64,000 nt of DNA from Patiria miniata (taxonomy: Eukaryota; Echinodermata; Asteroidea; Valvatida; Asterinidae), in assembly GCF_015706575.1 (NCBI RefSeq), contig NW_024037069.1, positions 32,819,315 through 32,883,314 on the forward strand. Reading direction: 5' to 3'. The stretch's first letter is position 1. Each line of letters begins with the position of its first letter. A program made the position numbers and the translations under genes. This document shows, piece after piece, positions 55,901-63,639 of the stretch. The notes under the pieces were generated by a model. The model saw nothing but the letters and a program-made list of their open reading frames with translations. It made no database searches and was not told where the DNA came from.

Positions 55901-57421
55901 TGGGACCTGCAAACTTGACGGTATTATATGAGAGGCTGGTACGGGTAAGGGGAAGGTGGTATTGTAGAGCTTGGCGAGTGGAATGAGAGTGGATGGAACA
56001 ATTTCTGGTAAACAAAGAGGCAAGGCTATTCGGAAGTTCGTTATGAGCCATTTGAAACATGAATGCACCCAGCTGAAGATTGAAAAGGTCAGCGACCTTT
56101 AAAGCTTTATGATGGCTGAAGAGAGGATGGGTATGGGCTAGGTAATGAGAATTACTAACAACACGGATAGCCCTTTGCTGTAGAAGAAGAATTCTATTGG
56201 TTGTGGAATGGCAAAGATTTCATAACATTCTGACTGATGTGAAATCAACAATTTTTATTGGGTGTGCATGCCTTATTCTTACACTAATGGTTAATTGATT
56301 GACGCCAACACTTGATTGATTTATTTATCAAACAATTATTCATAAGATGGGATTTTTGCGTTCGGGGTGATGTAAATCAAATTAGGTTTTGCCCTTCACC
56401 GACGTATAAACACTGTATACTCAGTGTGTTACCTCCCGAGTACCCACTACTATGTACATTATATTCAAACCAGCCAACTGATCCTGTTAGCTTGGTGGTC
56501 GAGTGGTAAGACATCTGCACTAGAAAGCAGGAGGTCGTGGGTTCGATTCCCACCCGAGTGATTTTTTCCACCTTTCACTCGGGAGGTAACACACTGAGTT
56601 TACAGTGTTTAAACGTCGGTGAAGGGCAAAACCTAATTTGATTTATCAAACAATTGATTGTTTGACTGTAGGCCTGCCAGGGAAGACACCGTAGCCACAC
56701 CGAACTTGAGGCGTTCATTGATCAATGCGACGACCGACCAGAGTCAGGCTGCTACAGACGGAAGAAGAAGAAGAAACGTCGGAAGACCTGGAAGTCACTC
56801 TGCAACTGCCGCAGGTAGGGTATTCTTGTGAAACATTTACTCTCAAAAATGAATTGTTTTGACCATTTTTTTGGTATCATTACTTGTTGTTAAAAAAAAA
56901 AACCTGAACAGGGTTAACCCTAATCCTCCTCAATCCTCTAAAATCCTCTGCAGGTTTTGGATAATTTTAGAGGATTGAGGATGAATGGCAAAGATGTAAC
57001 GTTTTTTGTGGAGGATGCATTACGTCAGGCCAGAAGGCCATATCCTGCATTGGTTATGTTCAGCCATGCATAAATCAGCCCTGTATTTCGTCCGCACTGC
57101 TTCTAAACGCCATTCGCACTGCCTTGAACCATAGCAGTAATTGGCAGAGGATGTTGAAGGATTCAGGCAGTGGTCACCCTCCACAGACTGAATTCAAGAA
57201 ATAACAGATGATTTTGGAGGATTGAGGCTGAATCTAATTTTTGGCTTGGTGGCAATTGGAGGATTTTGCAGGATTGAGGTTGCATCCTAGCCAGAGGGCC
57301 TAGGGGGTTAGGGTTAAGCGTAAAATCTGTAACAGCTGACATAAAAACAAGTTTGTCTTCTCTTTCTTCCGCCCCCAGATCAAGCTCTTCTAGTGACGAA
57401 ACCACGCCCCTTCTTCACTGA
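43603..57421 (+). CDS. MCOLN: Mucolipin (TRPML) endolysosomal cation channel (whole gene, 13 coding exons)
   Basis: TRPML channels release Ca2+, Na+, Fe2+ or Zn2+ from late endosomes and lysosomes when PI(3,5)P2 binds the cytosolic N-terminus (family knowledge). The exons join into 1,824 nt, 607 residues. Visible parts: a His-rich N-terminus (7 His in 16-26); the basic [18 protein letters not shown] (73-90), matching the phosphoinositide-binding region; TM1 about 91-111; a luminal domain (about 112-318) with sequons N192, N204, N213, N230, N278 and N304 and cysteines C196, C220, C274 and C305 (the last two 31 residues apart, as in human TRPML1); TM2 321-342; TM3 374-396; TM4 407-432; TM5 447-472; filter NGDDMF 493-498; TM6 513-538; a Lys/Arg-rich tail; and the acidic dileucine ETTPLL (601-606). 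All junctions are GT-AG with matching phases. It is the single invertebrate relative of vertebrate MCOLN1-3 seen here. An acceptor 22 nt before the ATG implies an upstream 5' UTR exon. Confidence 0.97.
44311..44443. mobile_element. MITE with ACCGTTATTTTCGGAATATAA ends
   Basis: 133 bp. CGGAATATAAGCTGCGGCTT at left mirrors CAGCTTATATTCCGAAAATT at right. Inner CGGCTTATAC repeats. Mucolipin intron 1. Confidence 0.82.
44648..44839 (+). CDS. MCOLN: Mucolipin coding exon 2
   Basis: Residues 105-168, [18 protein letters not shown] to DYAVYK. Completes TM1 and enters the luminal domain. Phase 0, donor GTATGA. Confidence 0.96.
45363..45513 (+). CDS. MCOLN: Mucolipin coding exon 3
   Basis: Residues 169-218, [15 protein letters not shown] to NASTKT, plus one base. 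Three N-glycosylation sequons and C196. A C-rich tract follows the donor within about 30 bp. Confidence 0.93.
45537..45650. repeat. C-rich polypyrimidine tract after mucolipin exon 3
   Basis: Runs of 4-9 C with few purines from about 25 bp past the exon 3 donor, on the sense strand. Confidence 0.9.
45699..46102. mobile_element. Hairpin MITE, GTCCGTCTGAC termini
   Basis: 404 bp. GATACTTCTAAGCCTTGGCC in the left arm is mirrored in the right arm, as are GTCCGTCTGACT and the A-rich middle. Arms are about 100 bp. Mucolipin intron 3. Confidence 0.82.
47016..47103 (+). CDS. MCOLN: Mucolipin coding exon 4
   Basis: Residues 219-247, [17 protein letters not shown] to MSFD, plus two bases. C220 aligns with the first luminal disulfide. 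The donor GTTGTG is atypical, but frame and homology require it. Confidence 0.9.
47438..47534 (+). CDS. MCOLN: Mucolipin coding exon 5
   Basis: Residues 248-280, [18 protein letters not shown] to CVRFNIT. Matches the LKFxLxxIHL core of the luminal domain. Sequon N278, C274. Donor GTAAGT. Confidence 0.95.
47535..48450. other. Mucolipin intron 5, no gene
   Basis: Contains a short (GAATT)n run at about 48,202-48,223 and a doubled GCACTGGGCCATTT near 48,318-48,357. Otherwise unassigned. Confidence 0.45.
48451..48544 (+). CDS. MCOLN: Mucolipin coding exon 6
   Basis: Residues 281-311, [19 protein letters not shown] to NKVVG, plus one base. HGGRIAVSL matches the HSGRIxISL motif of vertebrate mucolipins. 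Donor GTGCGT. Confidence 0.95.
48545..49141. other. Mucolipin intron 6, nothing recognised
   Basis: A/T-rich intron; a short GAGGCGAGGCGAGGC run near 48,975 is the only local repeat. Confidence 0.4.
49142..49263 (+). CDS. MCOLN: Mucolipin coding exon 7 (TM2)
   Basis: Residues 312-352, [17 protein letters not shown] to GRRLKK. Contains TM2, with CCRSLQRG matching the CARSLLRG motif. Confidence 0.96.
49283..49440 (+). mobile_element. tRNA-derived SINE fragment
   Basis: Carries CCTTGGGCAAGACACTTAAC and CTCTCCATCCAGGAGTACGA and GGGTACCTGTGAGGG, the same body as the SINE at 12,918. Mucolipin intron 7. Confidence 0.75.
49639..49984. mobile_element. MITE dense in GGGTTGA/TCAACCC words
   Basis: TCACACTAGAGGCTTTCAAC at left, mirrored by CAAAGACTTGTCTAGTGTGT at right. 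The interior alternates GGGTTGA and TCAACCC many times, allowing multiple stems. Mucolipin intron 7. Confidence 0.75.
50066..50215 (+). CDS. MCOLN: Mucolipin coding exon 8 (TM3)
   Basis: Residues 353-402, [16 protein letters not shown] to [17 protein letters not shown] and [12 protein letters not shown] match TM3 of the family. Phase 0. Confidence 0.96.
50540..50705. mobile_element. Hairpin MITE family D, copy 2
   Basis: Same layout as 21,472-21,652: ATGTTACAAATCTCTTTTGT mirrored at the right end, with GGACAGTGTGCTCTGCCTGT inside. Mucolipin intron 8. Confidence 0.72.
50783..50957. mobile_element. MITE family A, copy 2 (inverted)
   Basis: About 175 bp in the opposite orientation to the copies at 3,262 and 60,076, with perfect CAGGGGTGTGA...TCACACCCCTG ends. 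Lies in mucolipin intron 8. Confidence 0.82.
51000..52073. other. Part of mucolipin intron 8, unassigned
   Basis: Holds a plus-strand open frame of 121 codons at 51,425 with no recognisable domain and no splice support. GCATGCC/GGCACG-rich pieces hint at an old transposon. I see no gene. Confidence 0.35.
52074..52386. mobile_element. MITE with TTAA ends and 58-bp inverted termini
   Basis: 313 bp from TTAAAGAGGTTGTGGAATGC to its mirror. The shared TTAAAG terminus resembles family B, but the interior differs. Ends about 50 bp before the mucolipin exon 9 acceptor. Confidence 0.85.
52434..52535 (+). CDS. MCOLN: Mucolipin coding exon 9 (TM4)
   Basis: Residues 403-436, [17 protein letters not shown] to FFPKYN. 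Matches [22 protein letters not shown]. Donor GTAAGT. Confidence 0.96.
52611..53096. mobile_element. TTAA-ended MITE family B, full-length copy
   Basis: 486 bp from TTAAAGGGAAAATACAAC to ATGTATATTCCCTTTAA. Internal stem CGCTGGTCGGCAGACCAGCG. Mucolipin intron 9. Confidence 0.88.
53649..53771 (+). CDS. MCOLN: Mucolipin coding exon 10 (TM5)
   Basis: Residues 437-477, [17 protein letters not shown] to [18 protein letters not shown] is identical to vertebrate mucolipins. The TM5 position that carries the gain-of-function proline in the varitint-waddler mouse falls in this exon; no proline is seen in 448-472. Confidence 0.97.
53861..54234. mobile_element. MITE with AATTCGGGCGATTCACAAT termini
   Basis: 374 bp with a 19-bp perfect inverted terminus and further mirrored blocks (GTTTGCCATGGAGAGT). 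Mucolipin intron 10. Confidence 0.85.
54250..54540. repeat. Degenerate tandem repeat, about 105 bp, about 3 units
   Basis: GAATGGGCGG-like starts at about 54,257, 54,355 and 54,465, each followed by TGTGGCACTGGCTGATTGAA-like and TTCCAAATG-like words. A 14-C run interrupts unit 1. Confidence 0.65.
54550..54680. mobile_element. Fragment of the GGCCAAGTTCG MITE
   Basis: ATTTTGACCATCGACTGATT then AGAGACGTTCGCATGTCACT and GAGTTACGTCACAAATTAAC parallel 14,000-14,080 closely. Mucolipin intron 10. Confidence 0.6.
55137..55343 (+). CDS. MCOLN: Mucolipin coding exon 11 (pore and TM6)
   Basis: Residues 478-546, [16 protein letters not shown] to MDTYETVK. It holds the selectivity filter NGDDMF and TM6 ([20 protein letters not shown]). 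Donor GTAAGA. Confidence 0.98.
55806..56221 (-). pseudogene. Non-LTR retrotransposon (LINE) fragment, reverse-transcriptase C-terminal part
   Basis: Minus strand reads [46 protein letters not shown] and [10 protein letters not shown], the pattern after the RT domain in CR1/Jockey-like elements. A stop after SLKSF and a frame change end it. 5' truncation and intron location (mucolipin intron 11) mark it as dead. The following 400 bp (55,400-55,805) may be its 3' UTR. Confidence 0.85.
56340..56650 (+). mobile_element. tRNA-like SINE family S1 inside a 60-bp inverted repeat
   Basis: The tRNA-like core (GGTCGAGTGGTAAGACATCT to GGTTCGATTCCCACCCGAGT) is flanked left and right by the same S1 3' segment in opposite orientation (AAATTAGGTTTTGCCCTTCA at left, its complement ending near 56,641). 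The whole unit can fold on itself. Mucolipin intron 11. Confidence 0.85.
56672..56814 (+). CDS. MCOLN: Mucolipin coding exon 12
   Basis: Residues 547-593, [17 protein letters not shown] to LCNCR, plus two bases. A second AG nine bases downstream would delete ACQ. The first keeps the spacing seen in MCOLN3. A Lys/Arg cluster precedes Cys residues that may be palmitoylated, as in TRPML1. Confidence 0.9.
56915..57320. mobile_element. Repeat family F, copy 2
   Basis: TCCTCAATCCTCTAAAATCC at left, GGCAGTGGTCACCCTCCACA and GGATTTTGCAGGATTGAGGT at right. Same order as 20,458-20,775. Mucolipin intron 12. Confidence 0.72.
57379..57421 (+). CDS. MCOLN: Mucolipin coding exon 13 (terminal exon)
   Basis: Residues 594-607, [14 protein letters not shown], then TGA. 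ETTPLL fits the [DE]xxxL[LI] lysosomal sorting signal, in the place where vertebrate TRPML1 also has a dileucine. The Ser run beside acidic residues could be a casein-kinase-type phosphosite. Confidence 0.92.
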
Positions 57422-57895
57422 ACACCAATTAAATGTCTTTAGTGAGTTGTACACATTAAGGTAACCCTCAAGATTGTAATAGGTTTGAATTGTAATTGGA
57501 TTTATTCGAAAACGAATGCAAAACCAGAATCACTTCAAGTCGGGTAGAAAGTCATGATGTAACAGTGAAAGGAGATTGAGAGTGAAATTATATTTTTATA
57601 GGAAAAGAATCCCCTACTGCTAAGCAGTTGTTAAAGGTAGAGTGGATTGACTGAATTACAACTTACGAGTACTATACATTTCTTGTAAAATAAATATTTA
57701 TTCAAAACAAACACTTGTGTAACAAAACTTGTATAACAAGGTTATGAATGGTACAGGCAGGCTCAGTATTACAGGGATCGAGTGAGCTATCTTTTCTGAC
57801 TCTTCAGTCAAAAAATCCTTCTTCAATTGCTCAAAAATGACAATAATATGATGAATTTGTAAAAATTTCAATTACATGTATATATTGAATTTCTT
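57422..57895 (+). other. Mucolipin 3' UTR and flank
   Basis: A/T-rich, one AATAAA, no repeats recognised. Confidence 0.5.
57689..57694 (+). promoter_or_regulatory. Likely mucolipin polyadenylation signal
   Basis: AATAAA about 270 bp after the stop codon, followed by a T/A-rich stretch. It gives a 3' UTR of ordinary length. No transcript evidence is available. Confidence 0.6.
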
Positions 57896-57904
57896 GTTTT
57901 ACAG

Positions 57905-58604
57905 TAGCCTTGGTCAATGCTCTCGTCGTTATTCGTCCCGTATGTGGTCAATCGTCGGCATATATCCTCATGCCCTATGCACATGCATGTAAAAATACAG
58001 CGCGAACAGCGACCTCACGCGGCCACTATTTTTATATGCAAATCAGTTGGGGACGATCGAGAGCCTTGGTTCAATCGTCCATGTGAGGTTTTGGGGGTGG
58101 TGCTCATTATGTTAATAGCCTTAACTGACTTTAAATGTCGTTTTCTTATTGGTCGATCGTTGCGTGGAAACTTGCATAGTGAAACGTGGCACCGTACATA
58201 ATCCATACACGTACATGTACACGTTGTGTGTCTCTGCACACGGCACCAATGCAAAAAAACTGTGGTTCCTGTCACGTCCGCAAAAGACGAATAGCTGCAA
58301 ATAATTTGATGACGTCCGGATTTACCAAGTTGTGATTGGACACTCCACATATTAGCCCCGCCTACACTTATCTGTATTCGCATACGAGGTCGTGCGCTAG
58401 AAATCCAGCGCAAAATAAAGAAAAACATAAGCTTTTGCCGACGATTGAACCAAGGCTCGAGATCTTCCCCAACTGATTTGCATAAAAAAATAGTGGCCGC
58501 ATGAGGTCGCTGTTCGCGCTGTATTTTTACATAGCGCGTGAGGATATATGCCGACGATTGACCGCGTACGGGACGAATAACGACGAGAGCATTGACCAAG
58601 GCTA
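57905..58604. mobile_element. 700-bp foldback element with 9-bp target-site duplication
   Basis: TAGCCTTGGTCAATGCTCTC at left is mirrored at right. Arms are about 180 bp, and GAGCCTTGGTTCAATCGTC recurs at the arm bases. Perfect GTTTTACAG duplications lie at 57,896-57,904 and 58,605-58,613. Same class as 40,309-41,128 (TAG...CTA ends, 9-10 bp duplication) but unrelated sequence. Confidence 0.88.
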
Positions 58605-58984
58605 GTTTTACAGTTGGCCTAGGTACTGCATAAACTGAAAAGAGTCAAACATTGTCTTTGATTCGCAAGGACACTTTCTTATGACACTATCCACCGATTT
58701 GTCATCACTTGGTTTTCTCCTGAATTTTAATTCCACAGTGATGTGGATAAGAAACTGATTGTTTAATTATAAAGGATTTTACTTTGCCAAATGTAAGCAG
58801 CCTTAATCTTAAATCGGTTATTAGGTGTTGGGCTTTAGCCCAAAACCTATTGTTTTTGCTAGGGTTTTTAGAAATTTTGTTTTCTTCTATACACATTCCT
58901 TCTCCAGAACTGTGTGTCAAAATGAAAACATATATGAACTTCAATTGTCAATACATGAACGCACAACCTACCGCAGATGTGTTT

Positions 58985-59970
58985 TTTTGCAATTACGTAA
59001 TCGTGACGTCATCACGGGTCACGTGACGTCACTTCAAAGTTTAATAAATTTAATCTTTGAAATTCCATATAAAATCAACCGTTAGAGACCGGAACCTGAA
59101 ATTTGCGGGAATCGACATGGTAATACATGATCTTCATTTTATCTTGTGCGTGCAAAATCACGTGACCCTTCCTTCCGGTCGAAACCGGAAGTGCCTAATA
59201 ATTTTAAAGTGGAAAAAGATATGAACTTGCTTTTAACGATTGAAGTGTCTTCCTGGATTGACCTTTCAAAAAAAATAATGGGTGACGCCATGAAGTGTTG
59301 GAGCGCCCTCTAGCGACAGGTTAAAAAACTTCAAAAACGCATTTTCACTTGATGTCTGTGGCGAAGTTTGCGGTAATCGCTTAAAAATTAATGTACATAA
59401 TGACCTTAATGCAGACAGCACCTGTGCGCGAAAAAAAAATGATTACGTCATCAGACCGGAAGCTACAATAAAAAGACCTTTAAACCTTCAAAAATTGCTA
59501 GAAAATATACCGTGATAGATATAATCAAGATTTGGCTGTATATAGCAGTTAAAATAGCTCTTGAACTTTCTGGTAATGACGTCATAATGACGTCATCAAG
59601 TATCGTATTACAAGCAATCAAAGATTTCTAGATTTAATCTTTGAAAATCAATATAAAATCAACTGTTACAGATTTGATTTTGTTTTTATGGCAATTGATA
59701 CAATATTGCAGGATCTTCAGTTTTGGTATTAAGTGCAAAATCACTTGACCCTTCCTTCCGGTCGAAACCGGAAGTGCCTTATTATTTGAAATTGGCAGAA
59801 GATGCGAACTTGCTTTCAATGATGTGAGTGTCTGTCTAGGCTGTACTACAGCAATATATTACGGGTGACGTCATAAAATGTCAGAGCGCCCTCTAGCGGC
59901 AGGTTAAAAAACGTCAAAAATGCATTATCACTCGTTCTATAATTGGTTCCTAAAAGGAGCGAAGGTCACT
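58985..59970. repeat. Diverged tandem duplication, about 584-bp unit
   Basis: CTTCCTTCCGGTCGAAACCG at 59,167 and 59,751, AATCTTTGAAA-type blocks at 59,049 and 59,633, and GAGCGCCCTCTAGCG at 59,301 and 59,883 all keep 582-584 bp spacing. Confidence 0.85.
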
Positions 59971-60075
59971 CTGCCTGGGAGATTTCAAGCATAATATTTG
60001 GTTGCTAAATTTAATCTGTCGGCCAACAAAAGTATTATCATAATGACGTACCTGAAATGTTAACTTGTTTTATAT

Positions 60076-60248
60076 CAGGGGTGTGAGTGACCACTGATAA
60101 AAATAGCTGAAAACAGCTGAAAAAGGTGTAAAAAAGCTGAACTTTGGAAATCTCCTATACTTTTGTACACAGCAAGTGAGGGAAAAAAGCTGAAATCCAA
60201 ATCAAATCAAGCTGAAATCAGCTTTAAAGCTGAGGTTTCACACCCCTG
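60076..60248. mobile_element. MITE family A, copy 3
   Basis: 173 bp with perfect CAGGGGTGTGA/TCACACCCCTG termini, flanked by TA-containing sequence. The best-preserved copy. Confidence 0.85.
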
Positions 60249-61700
60249 TAATATATTGAACTGTGAAAATCCGTGAATAAATGGCTGAGAACGATCTTTT
60301 ACTGTTATGCTTGCATAAAACCGCAATTCGCCAGAAAGTATAGTTCCAGAAAGCAGTGTGGCTAACAGGTGGTATTTCAGTTAACCACAAGTCACTATCT
60401 CGCTGGGACTGTGGAGCAGGGAGGGGAGTTTGGTTTACTTCAGGGCTCCCCAGGTCTTGGTCTCGTCATGCAAAGTTTGCGGTAATCCATGGCCCAACAC
60501 CGTGTTGTTGTTTCTACAACCTCTAGTTATTCTTATAATTATTTCTAAAAAAGTCTGTAATTAAATTTGCGTTCCCCGTGCTATTTTTCGAGTATCATCC
60601 CAAAAAAATGGATTCCTATTCTAAATAGTTATTTTTCAGTTTTTCACTATTAAGTTCTTCACTTTGGAATGGGACATCGACGCAAAAAACTGTCCACGTT
60701 TAGTTATTTAATTATTAACTTCGAATTCGAATTATTCGGCCAGACAATCTTATTTTTGCAGGGTAGGCTGGTTCCCACCCCACAATCAGTATCGATAATG
60801 TATGGACCCGGAGCCAGTCTGCCCAAAACAAAAAACTTTTGTTCAGAGGGTTGCAGACGTCCAAAAAAGAAGGGGAATTTAGGTTTTTTTTTTAAAATAA
60901 AACACAAGAAAATCTATTAAGACAAAAAGAAAAATGCTGTGGATAAGAAATTGTTTGCTTGTAAAGCTTTTTTTTTTCAAAATGTATAAATATAAGCAGT
61001 TTATCTGAAATCAGTTTTTATTATTGTAAGTATGCTAATTGTTTCTAGTAAAGTCTGTAAATAATAATGTTAAGGCCTTTTTAGCTGATGGCCTGTTTTG
61101 GCTAAGCAAGAATTGTCTCTGCTTAGTAACGGTTAGTGCTTCTCGGCTGTATGGAATTGAATCCTGTGTGGTGAACTACAGACCTGAATCCAGCGCAGTA
61201 TTTAATAAACTAAGCACAACTTTATTACGTTTATTTATAATCAGCATTAAGCAGAACAATGTTAAAAGTAATACTGCAGTTGTAACTCTGCTAGTCATGT
61301 AAAAAACATGCTTTTGTATTTTTAACACAATTTTAATCGGAAATCGGTGTGGAATTCTTAGCCTTTATATCGAAGTTAATTCTTAGCCAATATTGAAGTT
61401 AATAAGATAATACGTGTTATTAAACTGTAACGATACACACATATCAAGAACATGTTTATGTCATGTTTAGCAAACGATTTAATAAAAAAATCAATCAAGT
61501 AACTTATCATCTTAATTAGATATTGATTCTACTTCTCGATATTTGAGAATGATTTCTTTTTACAATATATTATTGTTTCAGGTATTCAAGAAAACAACAG
61601 CTGTAATGATTAACCAAAAGAGTCCGATGTACATTTACAAGTTCTGTGCCTATGTTGCGTTTCCATTATATTTAGTTCTGCCCCTAAGTAAATTGTAAGA
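60249..61700. other. Intergenic, nothing recognised
   Basis: A/T-rich, short open frames only, no domain motif or splice pattern seen. Confidence 0.4.
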
Positions 61701-61701
61701 T

Positions 61702-62060
61702 ACATGCGCGGATCCAGAAGGGGGGGGGGTGTTTGGGGGTCAAATCCCCCCAGCTCTATACAAATTCCTAAAAAATAAGTCGAAACACCCCCCCCCCTGC
61801 TGTGACGCCCCCCAAAAAAGTTATACTGGTATAATTTTGGTTACTTAAATCTGGTACACCATTCTGTAATCTAGTTTTAAATAATCAGCGAATTTGAACA
61901 GCGCCCCCTATTGACATATGGTACCAGCCCCCCCCCCCCCCCCCTCCCAGTTTTTGATTTTCCGGGTCCGGAGAAAAAAACCTGTGGACATGTTCAGAAT
62001 TTTTTGCTGATGAATCCCTCCCCCCCCCCCCCCCCTCGAAAATTCCTGGATCCGTCCCTG
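61702..62060. mobile_element. hAT-like MITE with GGATCCAG ends and (G)n/(C)n tracts
   Basis: GCGCGGATCCAGAAGGGGGG at left and CCTGGATCCGTCCCTGA at right are inverted. The CAGGGACGGATCCAGG type of end is common in invertebrate hAT MITEs. G and C runs of 9-16 lie just inside each end. Confidence 0.68.
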
Positions 62061-62763
62061 AGGTACAATCAGGGCCTTATTTTGGGTGAAAATGCAATTT
62101 CAGAGCGGGGAACTCATAGGGTGTGTTCAGCATGGTCAAAGCTATCCACAACCCCGGAATCAGGTTGCCTAAGAAAATGTCAGACGAAGTTGAAAGATGC
62201 AGTTTTCAACTGACGGCCTATGACAACCTGTTCCACCCTATGGGTGCACACCTGTAAATAGGCCTAAACCCGTCCGCCGAGCTCGTACCCTCAAATTATT
62301 ATATGTTAGAGAGTTCTGAGAGCCATAACATTTATGAGAATTGAAGAGATATGGTAATGAACCTCTGGTCCGGACTTGGGGCTTCCAATTCTGAGCATTT
62401 TGGATGCAATTGGGCTCGAAAGTGGCGCTATTTGTGGAGGCATCGTTTTACAAGATGGCTACCCGTTCCGCTTTTGGGAAAATAGGGGTCGTCGTCGTTG
62501 GGCGAGAATTTCTCGAAAAATCAATGGTCAACCCAACCAAAAATGAAAAGAAATTGAAAGATGACATGTCGATCATCATTTTTCTGCTTAAATACACGTG
62601 AGAGTTCTGAGTATTTTTAAAAGAATTTTGAAGTATGGGCATCTAGCACTATGTCTATGGGAATGTTTTTGCACTGTTGCACCCCTATAGTCTTGGCGCA
62701 AGACGACAGTGATCGCGGACGTGCATAGTGCGCCCTCTAATGTCACAACAATTAGACCAGCGG

Positions 62764-63256
62764 ACAGGATGATTATTTAATGAAGTTCTGCATGTAGCAC
62801 TTTCAAAATCTAGGATTTGAAAGCCCAACTTAATAAGCTTTCTTTTAGTCACTGTACAAGAATCATTCAAATCACTCATGTACTTTTCAAGTAACGGAAT
62901 TTTAAACACAAGCACCGTTTTAAAGTTCTGTCCACGGATCACACAAAAATAAAGTAAGTGTATTTCAGCAAAAAGAAAACAATTGACATAGTTTTGTATG
63001 TGAATTGTATTCGTTTTGCTGAAGGCACACTTACTTGCCTTTAATTTTTGTGAACCGTGGACAGAATTTTAAAACGGTGGTTGTGTTTAAGATTCCGTAA
63101 CTTAAAAGTACATGAGCGATTCGAATGATTCTTGTACTAAAGGAAAGGTTATTAATTTGGCTTTCATATCCTAGATTTTGAAAGTACTACATGCCGAGCT
63201 TCATAAAAAAAATATTCCTAACATTTGGGTTTCCTTTTTTTTTGACTCACCCTGTA
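62764..63256. mobile_element. Long hairpin element (arms about 200 bp)
   Basis: ATGAAGTTCTGCATGTAGCA through AATGATTCTTG-like and ACCGTTTTAAAGTTCTGTCC blocks are mirrored between about 62,780 and 63,204. The outer ACAGGATGA/TCACCCTGT ends extend it. Confidence 0.8.
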
Positions 63257-63639
63257 CAGTAACCGTTCAATGCAGCTCCGGTCTGTTTCTTACATTAATT
63301 CCAAGTAGGCATTTATGACTACAACGTTAACATGGTCGTAATGTTGACCGGTCACCATATATTTTAAAGGTCGGCACTATAAAGAAGAATTAACAATGAA
63401 ATCATTAATACAGTGACATCGTGAAAGGAAAACCATTCAAATGGAATAACTGTCTTTACAGATGTCCACGGAGTATTAATTTAGTTTTGTTTTTGCCAAG
63501 GAATACGCGTTTAAATTCAGTGACGAACGTGATGCAGAAACGGATGGAGTATATAAATGTAATTTTGTAGGGGCACTTGCTAAGCTTGCGTCATAGGAGA
63601 GGGCAATAATTGGTGGCTTTTGATGGAACTTATGAACAG

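Noticed and set aside
58015..58599. Minus-strand open frame of 194 codons
   Set aside because: Lies wholly inside the 700-bp foldback element, and the same residues recur from the opposite arm. No domain seen.
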